From contig VSJD01000110.1 of NCBI GenBank assembly GCA_008636095.1, forward strand, positions 1 to 6,829: a stretch of 6,829 bases of DNA, written 5' to 3'. A model generated the notes under the pieces. It did no database searches, was not told the DNA's origin, and was given only the letters and a program-made list of their open reading frames with translations. This document shows, in pieces, positions 4,097 to 6,829 of this stretch; position 1 is the stretch's first letter; every line of letters starts with the position of its first letter. The position numbers were made by a program, and so were the translations under genes. Source of the DNA: Kiritimatiellota bacterium. Lineage in GTDB: Bacteria > Verrucomicrobiota > Kiritimatiellia > JAAZAB01.

Positions 4097-6546
4097 GGAT
4101 CTCCGATCACATCCGCCACGGTCTTCAGAAACGTCTCGTCATGAAAACTGCTCTTGGTGAGGTAATGGGTGGCCCCCGCCTCGAGTCCACTCAAGCGATC
4201 CTCTTCGCGGTCCTTGTAGGATACGATGATCACAGGCAGGGTTTGGAGCCGGACATCCTGCTTGATGTGCCGTACGAGCTCGATGCCGTTCATCCGCGGC
4301 ATGTCAACATCGCTGACCACCAGGTCGTAACGTCCCATGCGCACCGTGTTCCAGGCATCCATGCCGTCCACGGCCACGTCCACGGTGTAACCGTGGTTTT
4401 CCAGCAGCTTGCGTTCCATCTCGCGGACTGTAATCGAGTCGTCGGCCACCAGGATATGCTTGCGGGTCTTGGCGGCCATCGTCTTGCCGGCCGCCTGAAA
4501 TTGCTTCAAGCGTCCGCCGGAAAGCAGGTTTTCGATGGACCGCACCAGGTCTTCCGTATCAACAATCATCACTGGTGTGCCGTCATCCAATAGGGAAACC
4601 GCGCTTATGTCCTGGACCTTGCCCAGCCGCGCATCCAGCGTGCGTACCACCAGTTTGCTTTCCCCGATAAACCGATCAACAACCAGACCGTAAGCGTTTG
4701 CGCGGTCCCCGATAATCACGATTGGCCACGCCGCCGGGCGGCTGGCGGCGTGGCTCAGTTCCAGCACTTCGCGCGCATCCACCAGTCCAATATGCCGCTG
4801 GTTCAATGTCAGGTATCGCCGGCCCTCCAAGGTCTGGATCTCCTCCGGTGCGGCTACAACCAGATGGTCAATCCGCGTTAGCGGAATGGCATACGGATCA
4901 CCCGCAATTTCCACCAGCAGGGTGCGCAAGACCGAAAGCGTAATCGGAAGCTGTAAATGGAACCTGGTCCCGGCACCGGGGCGATTTTCCACGCGCACAA
5001 GGCCACCCACTTCCTGGGTCAGATTGCGAACGACATCCAGCCCCACCCCCCGTCCGGAAATTTCGGTCACCGCTTTACTCGTCGAAAATCCGGGTAAAAA
5101 AAGAAAATCCAGCAGTTCGGCCTCTGTAAGGCGGCCGACCATTTCATCGGTGCTGAGTCCGCGGGCAACCACTTTGCGACTGATGCGCTCCAGGTCAATG
5201 CCGTGCCCGTCATCGGTCACAATAATATGCAATTGCCCGGCTTGGTGGCGCGCCTCCAGCTTTAGTAATCCTTCCGGATTCTTTCCCATCGCCTGCCGTT
5301 TCTCGGGGGTTTCCAAGCCATGGTCCAGTGCGTTACGCAGGAGGTGCGTCAGCGGCGCCTCCAGTTTCTCCAGGATTTCGCGATCCACACCGGTGGTCTG
5401 GCCGACAATCTCGAATTTGACTTTTTTGTTCAATTGGCGTGCCAGGTCCCGGACCATACGCGGGAACCCCTGTACGCCATCGGCAAACGGTCGCATGCGG
5501 CTGATCAGGCCTTCCCGGTAAAGCCGTTCGGCCAAGTCCGAGGACTGCTGTGCGAAGAAATCAAATTCTTCCAGGCGCTTGGCGGTGGCCTGGCGGCAGG
5601 CATCCAGCTTCCGGCGCAGGTCGGCGACCTGCTCGGCCGCAGCCAACGTTTTGGCCGGTGCCGACAACTCGGCCGGTGCCGACAACTCGGCCGGTGCCGA
5701 CGACCCGGCCGTGCGGCTGTCCCGCCGGCCTTCATTCCGTGCCATGCAGGCTTGTTCCACCAAGCGGGCCAGTTCGTTCTGCTGCTTTTTAAGCGCCTGC
5801 AATCCGGCGGCAAACGGCTCAAACCAGCGCGTCTGCACCATGTATTCGCCCATCATCCCGAGCATGCGATTCAGGTTGTCGGATGAGACCCGCACGGCCC
5901 GGTCCTTGCTATCCGCGCCAGCGACCGGTACCGACGACTTGGCCGGTACCGACGACTTGGCCGGTGCCGACGACTCGGCCGCAGCCGACGTTTCGGCCGG
6001 TGCCGACAACTCGGCCGGTGCCGACAACTCGGCCGGTGCCGACAACTCGGCCGGTGGCTTGGCTTCAGTGGATTTGGGTTTCGGAAGATTTTCTGCCGGT
6101 TTGGATACCTTCGCGCTTGGCGCCGTCTGGCCGGAGCGGATTGCCGCCAACCGTCCCACTAATTCATCAATTGCCGCTTGATGCTCGGTTCGCCAGGCGG
6201 TGGCTTCCGCCTCCGGCACGCGGGCAATTTGCGTCAACATATCCACGCCGCTCAATAGACCATCCACCGCTTCGGGCTGAATGACGATCTCACCCTTCTG
6301 GGCGGCGACGAAACAATCTTCCAGTGCGTGGGCGACTTTCACGGCGGGATCAAGGTTGACAATGCGTGCCGCGCCCTTCAGCGAATGGGCGGCGCGCATC
6401 ATGGCCGCCAGCCGTTCTGTATTGCCGGGATCCTGCTCAAGGGCCAGCAGGCTCTCGTTCAGAATTGCCGTCTGGGTTTCCGTTTCCTGCCGGAACAGAT
6501 CCAGCATGGAAAAAGCGCTTAAATCCTGTCCGCCGTTTGTCGTCAT
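4093..6546 (-). CDS. CheA-type hybrid histidine kinase with C-terminal receiver, WspE-like
   Basis: An 817-residue cytoplasmic kinase. In order: HPt domain (about 10-135) with phosphorylated His54 in RAAHSLKGAARIV; an Ala/Pro/Ser linker (136-212) made largely of hexapeptide repeats and with no recognisable P2 domain; dimerisation helices (about 215-345); HATPase domain (about 346-530) with N box HLLRNALDHGLE (401-412), G1 DDGHGID (445-451) and G2 GRGVGLDVV (498-506); CheW-like domain (about 535-675); receiver (about 695-815) with Asp702-Asp703, phospho-acceptor Asp746, Ser776 and Lys798. The segment RMRPFADGVQGFPRMVRD (350-367) is as I recall WspE. A second hexapeptide block (280-302) is inserted in the dimerisation hairpin. 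The 6546 start gives a WspE-like N-terminus, although the upstream AGG is a weak ribosome binding site; Met14 has none. It likely phosphorylates the regulators encoded downstream, with which it forms a minus-strand operon. Confidence 0.94.
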   Translation of the reverse strand: MTTNGGQDLSAFSMLDLFRQETETQTAILNESLLALEQDPGNTERLAAMMRAAHSLKGAARIVNLDPAVKVAHALEDCFVAAQKGEIVIQPEAVDGLLSGVDMLTQIARVPEAEATAWRTEHQAAIDELVGRLAAIRSGQTAPSAKVSKPAENLPKPKSTEAKPPAELSAPAELSAPAELSAPAETSAAAESSAPAKSSVPAKSSVPVAGADSKDRAVRVSSDNLNRMLGMMGEYMVQTRWFEPFAAGLQALKKQQNELARLVEQACMARNEGRRDSRTAGSSAPAELSAPAELSAPAKTLAAAEQVADLRRKLDACRQATAKRLEEFDFFAQQSSDLAERLYREGLISRMRPFADGVQGFPRMVRDLARQLNKKVKFEIVGQTTGVDREILEKLEAPLTHLLRNALDHGLETPEKRQAMGKNPEGLLKLEARHQAGQLHIIVTDDGHGIDLERISRKVVARGLSTDEMVGRLTEAELLDFLFLPGFSTSKAVTEISGRGVGLDVVRNLTQEVGGLVRVENRPGAGTRFHLQLPITLSVLRTLLVEIAGDPYAIPLTRIDHLVVAAPEEIQTLEGRRYLTLNQRHIGLVDAREVLELSHAASRPAAWPIVIIGDRANAYGLVVDRFIGESKLVVRTLDARLGKVQDISAVSLLDDGTPVMIVDTEDLVRSIENLLSGGRLKQFQAAGKTMAAKTRKHILVADDSITVREMERKLLENHGYTVDVAVDGMDAWNTVRMGRYDLVVSDVDMPRMNGIELVRHIKQDVRLQTLPVIIVSYKDREEDRLSGLEAGATHYLTKSSFHDETFLKTVADVIGDP
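5639..5710. repeat. In-frame 18-bp tandem repeat in the kinase gene, second block (4 units)
   Basis: Four 18-bp units on the plus strand: gcagccaacgttttggcc (5639-5656), ggtgccgacaactcggcc (5657-5674 and 5675-5692) and ggtgccgacgacccggcc (5693-5710). In the protein they give the APAELS/APAKTL-type hexapeptides of residues about 279-302. They lie between the two helices of the dimerisation domain. The unit types and their order parallel part of the array at 5927-6052, so one block was probably copied from the other. Confidence 0.85.
5927..6052. repeat. In-frame 18-bp tandem repeat in the kinase linker, first block (7 units)
   Basis: Seven contiguous 18-bp units on the plus strand: two of ggtaccgacgacttggcc, then ggtgccgacgactcggcc, gcagccgacgtttcggcc, and three identical ggtgccgacaactcggcc. 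They encode the APAELS, APAETS, AAAESS and APAKSS-type hexapeptides at residues about 165-207, in the linker between HPt and dimerisation domains. Length changes by whole units keep the frame, so copy number could vary among strains and set the reach of the phosphotransfer domain. Nearly identical adjacent units indicate recent slippage or conversion. Confidence 0.9.
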
Positions 6547-6596
6547 ACTAACCTGTTCTGTAACTGCTCAGGTGGCATATCCAAAGACATTTTTAC

Positions 6597-6613
6597 CACG
6601 GATATCACGGATA
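6597..6613. repeat. Direct repeat CACGGATA x2 upstream of the kinase gene
   Basis: CACGGATA occurs at 6597-6604 and 6606-6613, separated by one base, in the 83-base gap between the kinase start and the transposase-like reading frame. It could be a remnant of a simple repeat or a tandem half-site for a regulator. Nothing else recognisable lies in the gap; a TTGACA hexamer (minus strand, 6633-6628) has no fitting -10 box. Confidence 0.5.
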
Positions 6614-6629
6614 ACAGGCATGTGGTCTG

Positions 6630-6829
6630 TCAAGTTGTTTGAGTAAGAATTATTAATGTTTTTTCTTCAAACTCTTTCAGAGACTTGTAACCCATCAATC
6701 GAATGCGCACGAGACCGATTTCACAAGCGATTTTATGCATCTTAATCCGAATATGCGTGGTCACCTCTGTCATGTGGGCAAAAAAGCCTTTGAGCAGATA
6801 CCAGACGCTCACGACCAACTTACGGGCCA
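6630..6829 (-). CDS. C-terminal part of a probable transposase (perhaps IS110-like), continuing past the window edge
   Basis: An open frame enters from the right edge as ARKLVVSVWYLLKG and ends at 6630 after about 65 residues. The ARKLvv..w.LL motif close to the C-terminus is characteristic of IS110/IS116/IS902-type transposases, where it precedes a short variable tail; here the tail is basic (HIRIKMHKIA, then GYKSLKEFEEK). A TTG at 6818 is open but is not taken as the start, since the coding character continues to the window edge. DEDD and Ser-containing catalytic domains would lie outside the window. Lower GC content than the neighbouring kinase gene suits acquired DNA. Family assignment rests on this short motif, so another transposase or an unrelated protein is possible. 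Confidence 0.5.
   Translation of the reverse strand, partial: ARKLVVSVWYLLKGFFAHMTEVTTHIRIKMHKIACEIGLVRIRLMGYKSLKEFEEKTLIILTQTT

Noticed and set aside
5550..6284. Long plus-strand open frames with repeated RPVPTT and AGADNS motifs across the kinase gene
   Set aside because: They are antisense readings of the 18-bp tandem repeats in a GC-rich gene whose minus-strand frame has full CheA domains.
6628..6633. Perfect TTGACA on the minus strand as a promoter for the kinase gene
   Set aside because: No acceptable -10 hexamer at 16-18 bases; it overlaps the stop codon of the transposase-like frame. It could still act as an outward -35 of an insertion element, but this cannot be shown here.

Overview
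The window is dominated by three large minus-strand genes that form the output half of a Wsp-type (surface-sensing, chemosensory-like) phosphorelay. They run right to left: a CheA-type hybrid kinase with a fused receiver (6546-4093, WspE-like), a CheB-type methylesterase (4096-3059, WspF-like), and a response regulator (2854-1640) that takes the place of WspR. The regulator has a WspR-like receiver and helical stalk, but its output domain is a PP2C/SpoIIE-type serine phosphatase instead of a GGDEF diguanylate cyclase. The kinase probably phosphorylates the regulator, whose phosphatase would feed a partner-switching pathway (STAS anti-sigma antagonist and anti-sigma kinase) rather than c-di-GMP. 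No such partners, and no receptor, CheW or CheR gene, lie in the window.

Left part (1-1230): a two-gene toxin-antitoxin module on the minus strand, with a ribbon-helix-helix antitoxin (1167-934) and an overlapping RelE/ParE-type toxin (947-687). It has a recognisable promoter, a palindromic candidate operator and a strong ribosome binding site. Downstream lie an unrecognised 86-residue ORF (627-367), a coding-like fragment in another frame (371-165), and a cluster of GC-rich hairpins (47-133) at the window edge.

Middle (1230-1640): about 400 bases with no convincing gene. They hold a short hairpin, short direct repeats (1355-1392) and a 7-bp tandem repeat ending against the stop codon of the phosphatase gene. 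A 204-base gap between the phosphatase and methylesterase genes is packed with inverted repeats.

Right part (6547-6829): a short gap, then the C-terminal end of a probable transposase (perhaps IS110-like) that runs off the edge. It occupies the place where wspA-D would stand in the classical operon.

Organism: the sequence gives no marker gene. GC-rich coding DNA, dense hairpin and heptamer repeats between genes, a Wsp-type system with phosphatase output and a toxin-antitoxin module would suit a free-living bacterium of the Verrucomicrobiota/Lentisphaerota/Kiritimatiellota type. That is an impression, not a demonstration.
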